A DNA stretch of 45,654 nt from a bacterium (GCA_030695785.1 JAUYPR010000055.1:1-45654), one strand, 5' to 3'. Shown: positions 23,502-31,659, counted from the first letter of the stretch. Notes: generated by a model not told the origin, from the sequence alone. Made by a program: numbers and translations.

Positions 23502-23576
23502 GCGTCTGTAGTTCAGCCTGGATAGAACGTCAGGTTCCGGACCTGAAGGTCGGGGGTTCAAATCCCTCCAGACGCA
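23502..23576 (+). tRNA. tRNA-Arg(CCG)
   Basis: 75 bases: acceptor GCGTCTG/CAGACGC, anticodon arm TCAGG-TTCCGGA-CCTGA (anticodon CCG), T-arm GGGGGTTCAAATCCCTC, discriminator A, no CCA encoded. Its D-arm is identical to that of tRNA-Arg(GCG). Confidence 0.93.
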
Positions 23577-23603
23577 CAGTTCATAAGTTTTTGAGGGAGA
23601 TGT

Positions 23604-24134
23604 TTAGCGCTTTTGCGGAGAGGGAGTCTCTAGCGGCAGGAGGGTAGAAATCCAGGTGGCGAATTTATCGAAAAAGGGCTGCTCGGCAATTTCGCGAAAC
23701 GGCAAAAACTTCACCAATGTTTTTTTGACCTCTTCCTCGGATTGCTCGCCCAGGAGTAACACCAGTTCCCGCGGAAAACGCAGCCGCGTTTGGATATACG
23801 CAATCCGAGATCCGTATTTCTCTCCAAACCAAAATGAATGCAGTTCGTTCCAGATATACGCGTGCTGGCCGGAAGAAATGCCTTGCGTGGTCATCTTGTG
23901 CTCGATGGATTCGGGCTGGAAGGTGGCCAACACTGCATAGACAAACACAATCGACAACACCACCGCCATTGGGAGAAAGTCTTGAATCACCATTAACACC
24001 AGGAGGATGAGGAGAACCAGTGCAGCTAAAGAAACAATAAATCGTTTGTTCCATTTCGCGTACGGCCGCGAGGAAGACGACCATGTGAGGAGTGTTTTAA
24101 CCTCGTGGGTCTCTGGATTTTTTTGCTCCCGCAT
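23604..24134 (-). CDS. Two-helix membrane protein of unknown function
   Basis: This is a 176-residue protein from ATG 24134 (chosen over 24170, which would overlap the neighbour). After a soluble N-terminus (KTLLTWSSSSRPYAKW), two helices span about 32-66. The cytosolic C-terminal part (YIWNELHSFWFGEKYGSRIA, then RELVLLLGEQSEEEVKKTL) resembles a PH-like beta domain that reads off a W-F core, a frequent layout in Patescibacteria. No function known. Confidence 0.7.
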   Translation of the reverse strand: MREQKNPETHEVKTLLTWSSSSRPYAKWNKRFIVSLAALVLLILLVLMVIQDFLPMAVVLSIVFVYAVLATFQPESIEHKMTTQGISSGQHAYIWNELHSFWFGEKYGSRIAYIQTRLRFPRELVLLLGEQSEEEVKKTLVKFLPFREIAEQPFFDKFATWISTLLPLETPSPQKR

Positions 24135-24141
24135 GGGTACA

Positions 24142-24378
24142 TCATACCAGCCGTTTGTTCCGAAACGCAAATCCTGAGCTGGCTTTTAAGTATTTTTCGA
24201 AAGCGATTGCTTTTCTTTTAGAAGCAAATGCTGCATAAAAAACGAGGGCTGCAGGAAGAAATTTCTTTGTTTGGCTGACCGCTCCATGCTGATGATAATG
24301 TATCCTCTGCCTTAAATTATCAGAGAAACCATGATAGTAACTTCCATCAGAGAGCCTAAGAATGTATACGTAATGCAT
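24142..24378 (-). CDS. GIY-YIG nuclease domain protein
   Basis: This is a 78-residue protein. YVYILRLSDGSYYHGFSDNL carries the GIY-YIG core as VYI and YHG, followed by an Arg in LRQRIHYHQHG and the catalytic-type Glu in AIAFEKYLK. Single-domain members (UPF0213-like) are small endonuclease-like proteins of unclear role. The start at 24378 gives the standard N-terminal MHYVY. It lies directly downstream of tmRNA on the same strand. Confidence 0.85.
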   Translation of the reverse strand: MHYVYILRLSDGSYYHGFSDNLRQRIHYHQHGAVSQTKKFLPAALVFYAAFASKRKAIAFEKYLKASSGFAFRNKRLV

Positions 24379-24500
24379 GGGATTTGTCCCACTTCGCTGA
24401 AGCTTCGCGGGACACACTTCGCATCAATATACCAAAGATTTACAGTTTACAAACTGTGGCCTGCCACGCGAAGCTCCGAGTGTATACGAGGAGCGAAGTG
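24379..24500. other. tmRNA-GIY-YIG spacer with inverted repeats
   Basis: It contains GTCCC...GGGAC around GAAGCTTC (24387-24414) and the palindrome ACAGTTT-AC-AAACTGT (24442-24457). No clear T-run follows either, so termination of tmRNA is not obvious. Confidence 0.45.
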
Positions 24501-24892
24501 TGGAGATGCCGGTTTTGAACCGGGTCCGAGTCTATCCAGAAACAACGTCTACGCACATAGTCGATCATTTGTGTTTTCCTTCTTTTTGATCCGATCGACA
24601 AGAGAAAAGAAGGTGAGATTGAACATGTTCGGCATGCTAAAGCCAATCGTCTTTAGATACCTACATCCGGTTTTGGTTCCACCGACAGAAAATCACCGAA
24701 TACATCCTCTGTCAATGCCTCGACGTTTACGCAAACGCGTATTCGCGAGGAGCAAAAAGTGCAGCGAGTGCGCCTTTTGCTGTGTCAACGAATGTGTTGA
24801 CTGTTTTGGTTTGACCGATTGTTTTACGAGAGAACGATCATGCTCGGTGCGCGGTTGTTAATGAACGAATCTCGTCGAATCTGTACATCCCC
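24501..24892 (-). ncRNA. ssrA: tmRNA (transfer-messenger RNA)
   Basis: 392 bases. The 5' GGGGATG (24886-24892) pairs with 3' CATCTCC (24502-24508), discriminator A. The 5' part reads ACAGATTCGACGAG, like the conserved tmRNA start, and the 3' part has a T-arm CCGG-TTCAAAA-CCGG. The tag reading frame follows CTCGTAAAA...ACAGTC, and most likely starts at AAC ACA TTC (complement of 24793-24801), ending EYAFA before TAA (about 23 codons). CCA is not encoded. It rescues stalled ribosomes with SmpB, whose gene lies 2 kb away. Confidence 0.9.
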
Positions 24893-24943
24893 GAGATAAA
24901 AAAGAATCCTCTGGACTGTACGTCCAGCTGCATCCTAAGATAT

Positions 24944-24972
24944 AGTATACAAAAGAACGCGGTTTTTGTCAA
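24944..24972 (-). promoter_or_regulatory. tmRNA promoter
   Basis: Minus strand TTGACA (24967-24972), 17-base spacer, TATACT (24944-24949). It predicts a 5' leader of about 45 bases with a hairpin CTGGAC/GTCCAG (24911-24927) to be removed by processing. Confidence 0.8.
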
Positions 24973-24975
24973 CCG

Positions 24976-25689
24976 ATGGACCAACTCAAAACGTTCATTT
25001 TCGACCTTCTCTTCCCCCGCCGCTGTGTAGGATGTTCTTCCTGGGGAATGGTGCTGTGTGCACATTGCCGCGAGTCGTTTCGAGAAACGACTCGCATCTG
25101 CCCAGCGTGTGAACGTCCGTCGATTGACGGTATGACACATCCGGGGTGCCGCAAGAGCACGGGCATCGACGGCTTGGTTGCGGCAGTTGTTTATCAGGAT
25201 GCAGTGCGCGCCGTGGTGCATGCGATGAAATACAAGTGGGTGACGATGCTCGCCCCAATAGTCAGCCAAGAAATGCTCCGAAGGATGCATGCCCACCCGC
25301 TCGAGAAACTTCTTGTATCAAAAAAAGGCGTCTTGATCCCCATTCCCTTGCACAAGAGCCGAGAACGGGCTCGCGGGTTTAACCAAAGCGAAATCATCGC
25401 ACGCCACCTTGGGCAGCTCCTTGCACTTCAGGTAGAGTCGGATATGCTGACACGCGTCCAAGCAACCCCACCTCAAGTTGCACGCAGTGGAAAGGAACGG
25501 CGGGCTGCGATGCACGGAGCATTTGCTGTTCCGCATCCGGATCGTTGCAAAGGAAAAACGGTTCTTCTCGTGGATGACGTGTGGACCACTGGTTCAACCA
25601 TGCGGGAAGCAGGCCGTGTACTCAAACGATCAGGCGCGTTGGAGGTCATTGGCCTTGTGTTTGCACGGTCAGAAGGCCGACTGGTATAA
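24976..25689 (+). CDS. comFC: ComF-family phosphoribosyltransferase-like protein
   Basis: This is a 237-residue protein. The N-terminus has a zinc-ribbon-like set of Cys (RRCVGCSS; CAHCRESF; CPACERP), and the C-terminus has the PRPP-binding loop VLLVDDVWTTGSTM (about 192-205). RERARGFNQSEIIARHL is the family signature. ComF proteins are required for DNA uptake in naturally competent bacteria, with an unclear biochemical role. It is divergent from tmRNA. The tRNA-Ser(GCT) promoter overlaps its stop codon. Confidence 0.92.
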   Translation: MDQLKTFIFDLLFPRRCVGCSSWGMVLCAHCRESFRETTRICPACERPSIDGMTHPGCRKSTGIDGLVAAVVYQDAVRAVVHAMKYKWVTMLAPIVSQEMLRRMHAHPLEKLLVSKKGVLIPIPLHKSRERARGFNQSEIIARHLGQLLALQVESDMLTRVQATPPQVARSGKERRAAMHGAFAVPHPDRCKGKTVLLVDDVWTTGSTMREAGRVLKRSGALEVIGLVFARSEGRLV

Positions 25690-25690
25690 T
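25685..25690 (+). promoter_or_regulatory. -10 of the tRNA-Ser(GCT) gene
   Basis: TATAAT preceded by TGG (extended -10) overlapping the comF stop codon, nine bases before the tRNA. Confidence 0.6.
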
Positions 25691-25698
25691 ATAAATCG

Positions 25699-25791
25699 GG
25701 TGGGTTGGCTGAGTGGTTTAAAGCGGAGGTTTGCTAAACCTCTGGCGCTCTAAAAGGTGCCGCACAGGTTCGAATCCTGTACCCACCGCCA
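25699..25791 (+). tRNA. tRNA-Ser(GCT), CCA encoded
   Basis: 90 bases plus CCA (25789-25791). Acceptor GGTGGGT/ACCCACC, anticodon arm GAGGT-TTGCTAA-ACCTC (anticodon GCT), a long variable arm and T-arm CAGGTTCGAATCCTG. A hairpin built from CCACGT and ACGTGG follows (25790-25824). Confidence 0.93.
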
Positions 25792-25849
25792 CGTAATAAT
25801 TTTGCAAGACAAAATTAAACGTGGCTGGGAAGTCAGACTCCCCGCAAAA

Positions 25850-25935
25850 GGAGGGTTGGCCGAGTGGTTTATGGCGCTGGTCCTGAAAACCAGTGGGTCT
25901 TAAAGCCCTCAGAGGTTCGAATCCTCTACCCTCCG
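25850..25935 (+). tRNA. tRNA-Ser(TGA)
   Basis: 86 bases. Acceptor GGAGGGT/ACCCTCC, anticodon arm CTGGT-CCTGAAA-ACCAG (anticodon TGA), long variable arm (GGGTCTTAAAGCCCTC), T-arm GAGGTTCGAATCCTC, discriminator G, no CCA encoded. Confidence 0.93.
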
Positions 25936-26006
25936 CCTTCGCTTCGCCGTAGCTTTAGTGACGGCACACGGACGCAGTCCGCTAAGTAGCTTGCATATGA
26001 ATTTGA

Positions 26007-26012
26007 TAAACT
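26007..26012 (+). promoter_or_regulatory. -10 of the racemase gene
   Basis: TAAACT preceded by TGA (extended -10), six bases before ATG 26019. The same TGATAAACT occurs before the gene at 20036. Confidence 0.55.
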
Positions 26013-26018
26013 AAAATT

Positions 26019-26711
26019 ATGAAAACAGTTGGTATTATTGGCGGACTAGGACCAGAAACAACTTCCGAGTTTTACCTCGATCTTGTTTTTTCGTGCGCCA
26101 AAAAAGACAAAACCGCCAGGCCAGCCATCATTATTTCAAGCGTTCCTCTACCATACCAAATTGAAGAGGACGCAATTTTAACAGGCAAGGGTATAGAACG
26201 ACTCATCCCTTATCTGACACAAGAAGCTCAACGATTAGAAAAAGCGGGGGCGGATTTTATCGTTATGCCTTGTAATTCTCTTCATGTTTTCATTAAAGAA
26301 ATTCGTGCTGCGGTGAGCAATCCTGTTTTAAGTATTGTCGAAGAAGCAGTTAAATTCCTCAAGCGAGAAAAAATGAATAAAGTCGGGATTGTTTCGACTT
26401 CAGCAACGATCAAAAACAAACTATACGAAAATGCATTTGCCGAGAATGATATTGAGTACGTTGCCCCCAATGAACTTCAACAAGCTAAAATGGGCAAGTT
26501 TATCCTCAACCTTGTCGTAGGCCAGCAAAAAAATAGAGACCGTGAAGAACTTATCAGTATTATCAACGACTTCGAAAACAAGGGGTTAGACTGCGTTATT
26601 TTGGCCTGTACAGATTTACAGTTGCTTATTCCGCATCATCCCACGCTAAAAATATTCGATACAATGAAAATATTGTCAGATGCGACTGTTCAAGAAATAA
26701 TTAAGGGTTAA
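26019..26711 (+). CDS. Aspartate/glutamate racemase family protein
   Basis: This is a 230-residue protein. KTVGIIGGLGPETTSEFY at the N-terminus, MPCNSLH (first catalytic Cys, about residue 85) and LACTDLQLL (second Cys, about 195) match the Asp/Glu racemase fold, in which two Cys act as proton donor and acceptor. The family includes aspartate, glutamate and hydantoin racemases. D-glutamate or D-aspartate for peptidoglycan is likely, but the exact substrate is not determined. It is a single-gene unit, more AT-rich than its neighbours. Confidence 0.85.
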   Translation: MKTVGIIGGLGPETTSEFYLDLVFSCAKKDKTARPAIIISSVPLPYQIEEDAILTGKGIERLIPYLTQEAQRLEKAGADFIVMPCNSLHVFIKEIRAAVSNPVLSIVEEAVKFLKREKMNKVGIVSTSATIKNKLYENAFAENDIEYVAPNELQQAKMGKFILNLVVGQQKNRDREELISIINDFENKGLDCVILACTDLQLLIPHHPTLKIFDTMKILSDATVQEIIKG

Positions 26712-26784
26712 AAGAATTTGCCGCCCCTGAAAAACTTACTTGCCCGTCCGAAGCTGAAAGCGTAGGCGGGAAATCGTACTTTTC

Positions 26785-26808
26785 GCTTCGCCGTAGCCTT
26801 GGCGAAGC
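26785..26808. repeat. Hairpin between the racemase and smpB genes
   Basis: GCTTCGCC and GGCGAAGC (8-base arms) around GTAGCCTT. TTCGCTTCGCCGTAGCYTT also occurs at 25938-25957 after tRNA-Ser(TGA), so it is part of a dispersed repeat. There is no T-run, so termination is uncertain. Confidence 0.5.
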
Positions 26809-26816
26809 CAAGCTTC

Positions 26817-27257
26817 TCAACTTTTCCCCCGCAGTTCTTGCTCGATGTCGCGGGCAATGGCCTTTTTACGGAGTTCCTCCCGCTTCTCGTATTGCTTCTT
26901 CCCCCGCCCCAATCCAAGCTCAACTTTCACCAGGTTGTTCCGGAAATAACACGACAACGGAATAATCACCCGGCGCCGCTCCATCTGTTTTCCAAGCAGA
27001 CTCAGTATTTGTTGTCGGTGGAGAAGAAGTGTCCGGCTGCGGTGGGGGTCATACCCAACTCCTTTTGCGAATGCGTAGGCCGGAATATACGCATTCACCA
27101 AAAGCGCTTTGTCAGGCCGAATCATCACATGGCTTTCCGATAAATCAGCCCGCCCCGCTCTGATCATCTTCACTTCCGCTCCTGTCAGCACAATACCTGC
27201 CTCAAAGGTCTCCTCAATAATGTAGTCGTACCGCGCACGGCGGTTCACAATATTCAT
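26817..27257 (-). CDS. smpB: SmpB, tmRNA-binding protein
   Basis: This is a 146-residue protein. NRRARYDYIIEETFEAGIVL, then GAEVKMIRAG and VNAYIPAY, with LLLHRQQILSL and PLSCYFRNNLVKVELGL, are the standard SmpB elements. The basic C-terminal tail (REELRKKAIARDIEQELRGK) enters the ribosomal mRNA channel. It starts in an ATGA overlap with the upstream gene and is the last gene of the envelope-gene operon. It works with the tmRNA at 24501-24892. Confidence 0.95.
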   Translation of the reverse strand: MNIVNRRARYDYIIEETFEAGIVLTGAEVKMIRAGRADLSESHVMIRPDKALLVNAYIPAYAFAKGVGYDPHRSRTLLLHRQQILSLLGKQMERRRVIIPLSCYFRNNLVKVELGLGRGKKQYEKREELRKKAIARDIEQELRGKS

Positions 27258-29119
27258 TGCAGGTCAAACCGATAGATCTGCTCAACTGTCAGGGCATACA
27301 AAGCGCTGTTTGCTTCGTCTGCCACTACAGCTTTCGCTTCTGCAAACACGGGCGAGGAATATTCTGCCTGATACACACCCTGTTTGTCGACAACGACGAC
27401 TCTTTGTGCCTTACTATCAAGAATATAGAGATTCTTTTGATCCTCGTCAGTAAATAGCCCGCGCACTTCCACAAACGCGTTCGGGACGTTTGAAAGCGCA
27501 AAATCTTGTTGAAATCCCTGGACGTAGGTCCGCACCTCGCCGGTTTTTGAACCCACCCACACCGACCCATCAATCGCCATGGCCACTGCATCCTTGGGCA
27601 GTTCAGAATTCCCCCGAAGGTAATACCGCGGATCGCCTAACCCGCCGCTATACGGTTCATACTTCCAAATCACCTGCTCTTTTGTGTCCAAAAGATACAC
27701 ATTGCCGCCATAACCCGCGGCGTCTTGAATGGTTCCCCACGTTTCTCCTTCCAGCATCGTCTCGATGCTCTCCCTACCCTCTTGGAACCGACTGATCGTT
27801 CCAGCCGTATTGATGGAATAAAAACGGCCATTGGTCAGCACAACCCACGCCGCGTCTTTTGGCCCCTTCTCGCCGCCAAGAACCGCGGTGGATTGCTTTT
27901 GAAGAAGACCAATGGTATAGACCGATGACGTCTTCCGGTTAAAAATGATTGCTTTCCCTGCATCGCTCTTGATACTGTCAGCACGCACACCATCACCAAT
28001 GAGAGAATAGGAGAAATACACGTCAGGTTTTTCCACAGCAAACGGGGCTTGGAGTTTCTCGTTTAATTCGTCGAGTTTTTTTGACGTCTCTTGAACCTGT
28101 TTATCAGCCGCAAGATTCTTGGGAAGAGCGGCCTGTGCCGCTTTTGCCACGTCGAGCAGCTCACGGCTGCGCGACGGGTGCAGTTCGAGGAGCTCACGAG
28201 CTTCCTCTACGATCCGGCTAAACGACTGCATCTGCGCCTGATCCCTTGCGCGCTGTGGGCCAATCTTGGTCGTATAGAAAATACCTCCGACAAGAAGAAG
28301 GGCAAAAAATATCCCCCCGCCAATGAAAAGAGGCGCCCTTTTTGAGGGCTGCCCGATCGTCGGCTGCAACGTTGGCATCGCTGGCTCTTCTTCTGTGGTT
28401 TTCTCGATCATCGTCGCGTGACTGTCGCTCGGGACAGAGGAAGGTGTTTCCTCTTGTTCTTCTGAGATCGCTGACGCTGCCGCTTCGATATCAACGACAA
28501 TTGCAGCTGCCCCACTTCCCTCTTCGTCTTTGTGCACATGCGGCGTGATAGCATCAATCGCATCATCCAATTTTCCTTCATGGAAAGCGGCGTTCAGAAT
28601 ATCCGTGCTCACGACAGAAAAAAACGTCGGGGTGCCAAGCACCACTCGGTCTCCGGGTCGGACATTGCCTGACGCCATTTCCACCGATGCGGGCTCTTGC
28701 CCATCTGCCAACAGCGTCGCGACATCTTGCCCGCGGCGCATCATCACCCGGCCGTGCCCGATCACGCCAAGGGTTAACACGTTGCCGGTGAGCACTCCCG
28801 CGACAATCGACATCGTGGGGTTTTCGGCATCAGAAGATTCAGAGGCCGGAATGTGTTCGGGGATTGTCGTGAGCGTCTGCTCAAGCACTTGATACACTGA
28901 CTCCACTGATCCAGTGAGTGAGGTTTCGAGGTGGGTGAGGATTGCTTTTCCGACTGTTGCCGGCCGGTCTTCTTCTGCCTTTGCAACGCTGACTTCCACA
29001 ACTGCCATCACCAAACCCGCGGGAGAAACTTTTTCATCCAACACCAGGGTTTGCGCCCATCTGTTTTGGGTGGGCGTGCCGACAATGCGGCGCAAAAGGG
29101 CAGTTCGGTGCAGTTCCAT
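27254..29119 (-). CDS. PP2C-like domain, membrane helix and beta-propeller-like region
   Basis: This is a 621-residue protein. Residues 1-200 have the layout of a protein phosphatase 2C-like fold (LVMAVVEVS; ILTHLETSLTGSVESVYQVL; LTLGVIGHGRVMMRRG; GDRVVLGTPTFF), but without the Asp-rich metal motifs of active enzymes, so it is probably a degenerate regulatory module. A helix at about 264-284 crosses the membrane. Residues 345-621 are repeated beta strands (NGRFYSINTAG, GGNVYLLDTK, DGSVWVGSKTG, NLYILDSKAQ) typical of a propeller, outside the cell. Translationally coupled to smpB. Function unknown. Confidence 0.75.
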   Translation of the reverse strand: MELHRTALLRRIVGTPTQNRWAQTLVLDEKVSPAGLVMAVVEVSVAKAEEDRPATVGKAILTHLETSLTGSVESVYQVLEQTLTTIPEHIPASESSDAENPTMSIVAGVLTGNVLTLGVIGHGRVMMRRGQDVATLLADGQEPASVEMASGNVRPGDRVVLGTPTFFSVVSTDILNAAFHEGKLDDAIDAITPHVHKDEEGSGAAAIVVDIEAAASAISEEQEETPSSVPSDSHATMIEKTTEEEPAMPTLQPTIGQPSKRAPLFIGGGIFFALLLVGGIFYTTKIGPQRARDQAQMQSFSRIVEEARELLELHPSRSRELLDVAKAAQAALPKNLAADKQVQETSKKLDELNEKLQAPFAVEKPDVYFSYSLIGDGVRADSIKSDAGKAIIFNRKTSSVYTIGLLQKQSTAVLGGEKGPKDAAWVVLTNGRFYSINTAGTISRFQEGRESIETMLEGETWGTIQDAAGYGGNVYLLDTKEQVIWKYEPYSGGLGDPRYYLRGNSELPKDAVAMAIDGSVWVGSKTGEVRTYVQGFQQDFALSNVPNAFVEVRGLFTDEDQKNLYILDSKAQRVVVVDKQGVYQAEYSSPVFAEAKAVVADEANSALYALTVEQIYRFDLQ

Positions 29120-29123
29120 ACGG

Positions 29124-29342
29124 TTACAGTATCACAAGCGCAACCACGAACAACACGAGGACAAGGATAAAGTGAAGAACCGCAAGGCTGTTCCAGATTG
29201 ACCCGAGCGGCGTTTTAAGCGTATTGCGCATCATGGCAACTTGCCGGATCACGATAAATGCAAACACAATGTAGACACCAATCGTTGAAAGGATTAATAC
29301 CTTCATCACCAAACTCAACGCACTCAAAAAAAGACTATCCAA
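29124..29342 (-). CDS. DUF5657-like two-helix membrane protein
   Basis: This is a 72-residue protein. The start is called at TTG 29342 because GGAGG sits five bases upstream, and the resulting N-terminus (MDSLFLSALSLVMKVL) matches small DUF5657-type proteins; ATG 29306 is the fallback. Two helices (about 10-36 and 52-72) flank the loop VIRQVAMMRNTLKTPLG. It overlaps the upstream stop by eight bases. Common in Patescibacteria, unknown role. Confidence 0.65.
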   Translation of the reverse strand: MDSLFLSALSLVMKVLILSTIGVYIVFAFIVIRQVAMMRNTLKTPLGSIWNSLAVLHFILVLVLFVVALVIL

Positions 29343-29853
29343 GGCGTCCTCCACCCTTGCGAAGAAGTTCACTGATCTTCCGCACCACTTCTTCCGGGTT
29401 GCCAAGGAACGGAAATTCAAACTCTGGGGTAGTACCAGCAGTTTGAATATGGACGTCCCCTAACCCAAACAGAACCTGGAAAAAGCCGTGCGTTTTACTC
29501 GTCACGTCTTGGACATTGCGGATTGCGGTTTCCGAAACACTGCGGTGTGTGAGGCCGACAAAGTCAATGTCGACCACCCGCTCGTTGGTCAAAAGGTAAA
29601 AGTTGTAGTACCAGGAGAGAAAAATTTCGAAAAAGAACAGCGCGACACATTGCAGCCACAGCCATGTGAGGACAAATAAAAATGGAACGATCTTGATGCC
29701 TGGAAACACGCTTGCGAACGGAAAGAATGGAAGGAACAAGGGAACAACGAGGAGAAGGAACCCGAATGCAAGTTTCGGCATCATGACAATTGGGTGTTGG
29801 CGAAGGGCAAGGAGCACCTCTTCCCCGTCATGCTGCGATTGGAAATGAATCAT
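29335..29853 (-). CDS. PH-domain (YdbS-like) membrane protein
   Basis: This is a 172-residue protein. Two helices (about 28-48 and 55-80) are followed by a bacterial PH domain, with YYNFYLLTNERVVDIDF and VSETAIRNVQDVTSKTHGFF as hallmark strands. It starts at ATG 29853, ten bases after TGATACAAT (29864-29872, minus); a longer in-frame start would overlap the SpoIID gene. Such proteins are found in membrane stress contexts with no defined activity. Confidence 0.8.
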   Translation of the reverse strand: MIHFQSQHDGEEVLLALRQHPIVMMPKLAFGFLLLVVPLFLPFFPFASVFPGIKIVPFLFVLTWLWLQCVALFFFEIFLSWYYNFYLLTNERVVDIDFVGLTHRSVSETAIRNVQDVTSKTHGFFQVLFGLGDVHIQTAGTTPEFEFPFLGNPEEVVRKISELLRKGGGRLG

Positions 29854-29869
29854 TCTAGCTTTGATTGTA

Positions 29870-31606
29870 TCACTTCTGTTCGATGTTAAAAAGTTTACTC
29901 CGAATCGCAATATATCCCGGCGCACGGAGATTGAATGTGTCTTTGAACTCTGACCCCGGAATGTCAACAGCGCCGCGATTTGTCTGGAGGCGGACATTCG
30001 CGGTACGGCCATCGCCGGAATACGAGATACTGACGGACGACACCGAGGTATACGCACCGCCCAACTCATCTGCCTTTTGACGCAATGCATCCATCGAGTA
30101 CGGATTCCCGCCTGACCCACCCAGCGCACAGGATCCGATGGTCGTGGGCAGAATCCGGGCAACGTCATCCGACGATCCTGCCTTACGCACCAACCAGCCG
30201 TTCAAAATATCTGCAAACTCCTCTTGCGTCAGCCATGGGTGAGATCGGCCGCAATTCGCCGAGGTCTTCGGGTATGACTGTGTGTACCACCCCTTGTAAA
30301 ACCAGGGCGAATTCGCGATTTTTTCATACGCCTCGCCTGTCCAACAGTCTTTCCCTCCACACGTGGTGTCCCATCCCATGGTATCAATATACCCGCCAGT
30401 CGTGGAAGAATAAAATGCAGTCACGCCTTCCACAATCTGGCCGCGGGTTTCTTCCACTGCCTGTTTCCATTCAGCCGGAGGGTTTGCCGCTTTCGAGTTC
30501 GAGAAGACTTGGCACGATTCCGTGACACAAATGGTTGTTCCATTGGTTTTGTACCGCATTGCATACGACCGCGCAGCCACGGCTTGCGCTTTCAGCGCTT
30601 CTTTTGGAAACGTGGATGGCATTTCCGCAATGCCGAGAAGGTAATACCCTTCAAAATCCACTGTGCCAAACCCTTCGACCGAAATCGTACCGCCAGTATC
30701 TTTTGTCTCTGGATCCTTTCCATAGTAGGCGCGGAGAATCGCTTTATAGTCGTGCCCCCGCTCGGCGCGGCCCTTTGCGCCATACTGGCTCATACCTTTC
30801 CAGTGAGAAAACGCGCCGAAGGAAAAGCCCGCGAATGCGGGGGAGAAGCCGGGGTTAAACGTCGGAGACGCATTGGAATCGTCCGTGAGCGGCACATCGC
30901 CAATGCTGGTGGTAAACGTCCCGGAGCGGGCCGACAAAATTTCCTGCTGGCGGGAGGTGAGCGACGCGATCTGCTGGGACAGCTTGGTTTGATAGGCACG
31001 GGCTTTCCCCACCTCGCCTTTCAAAAATGCGGCGCGCTCATCGGCTTGCGCTTTTAATCCGAAGAAGCGTTTTTGGTCTTGCTCTAGTTTGAATTTTAAC
31101 GACTCTGCCTCAACCTTTTTGGTGTGCAGGCCCCGCAGTTCATCGGACAGTTCGACAATAACATCTTTATCCTGGCCTGCCGCAGATTCGCGGTAAGAAA
31201 TGGCACGGAAAAAGCTGCCGACACTACCGCTTGAGAGAAAAAGGTAAAATGGAATATCCTTGCGTTTGTACATGTAGTATGAACGGACCCGGTCGGTAAA
31301 CACTTGCTGCTGCAAATCTAAAAGTTTTTGCTCTTCCTGAATCTGACGTTGAAGATCTTTGAGCTGTTTTTCTTCCCGATCAATGGCGGCTTGCGCCTGT
31401 TCGATTTTTTTGAACAAATCATCGAGTTTGGCCTGGAGGTTTCCCAACTCCCCTTCCAAGGGTTTGGTTGCGTCCTGCGACATCTGCAACGCGCGGGCCA
31501 GGTCATCAATCTGCTTTTGCAGATCATCCAGCTCATCCGCGGCAATGGGGCGGATGGGAAGAAGCACCAGGGCGACGGCAAGGAGAAGGAGAAGCAGTTT
31601 TCTCAT
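29870..31606 (-). CDS. Secreted coiled-coil protein with SpoIID domain
   Basis: This is a 578-residue protein. Signal peptide 1-23. Residues 24-220 form a long coiled coil (LDDLQKQIDDLARAL and similar), like the regulatory N-terminal segment of FtsX/EnvC-type hydrolase activators. Residues about 260-560 are a SpoIID domain (FGAFSHWKGMSQYGAKG; EALKAQAVAARSYAMRY; FYSSTTGGY), the lytic transglycosylase or amidase-enhancer fold involved in wall remodelling. An extended -10 (TGTTACAAT) ends six bases before ATG 31606, which supports this start over 31666. Probable role in division or cell wall. Confidence 0.87.
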   Translation of the reverse strand: MRKLLLLLLAVALVLLPIRPIAADELDDLQKQIDDLARALQMSQDATKPLEGELGNLQAKLDDLFKKIEQAQAAIDREEKQLKDLQRQIQEEQKLLDLQQQVFTDRVRSYYMYKRKDIPFYLFLSSGSVGSFFRAISYRESAAGQDKDVIVELSDELRGLHTKKVEAESLKFKLEQDQKRFFGLKAQADERAAFLKGEVGKARAYQTKLSQQIASLTSRQQEILSARSGTFTTSIGDVPLTDDSNASPTFNPGFSPAFAGFSFGAFSHWKGMSQYGAKGRAERGHDYKAILRAYYGKDPETKDTGGTISVEGFGTVDFEGYYLLGIAEMPSTFPKEALKAQAVAARSYAMRYKTNGTTICVTESCQVFSNSKAANPPAEWKQAVEETRGQIVEGVTAFYSSTTGGYIDTMGWDTTCGGKDCWTGEAYEKIANSPWFYKGWYTQSYPKTSANCGRSHPWLTQEEFADILNGWLVRKAGSSDDVARILPTTIGSCALGGSGGNPYSMDALRQKADELGGAYTSVSSVSISYSGDGRTANVRLQTNRGAVDIPGSEFKDTFNLRAPGYIAIRSKLFNIEQK

Positions 31607-31659
31607 GGTTTGATTGTAACACTGGAACATACCCGCATAACGTACTACGGTTGACCCAC

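Noticed and set aside
24331..24861. A plus-strand frame of 176 codons across the GIY-YIG/tmRNA region
   Set aside because: The region is occupied by tmRNA on the other strand, which has full acceptor pairing, T-arm and tag frame.
29854..30168. N-terminal extension of the PH-domain gene
   Set aside because: It overlaps the SpoIID coding region. The start at 29853 follows an extended -10.
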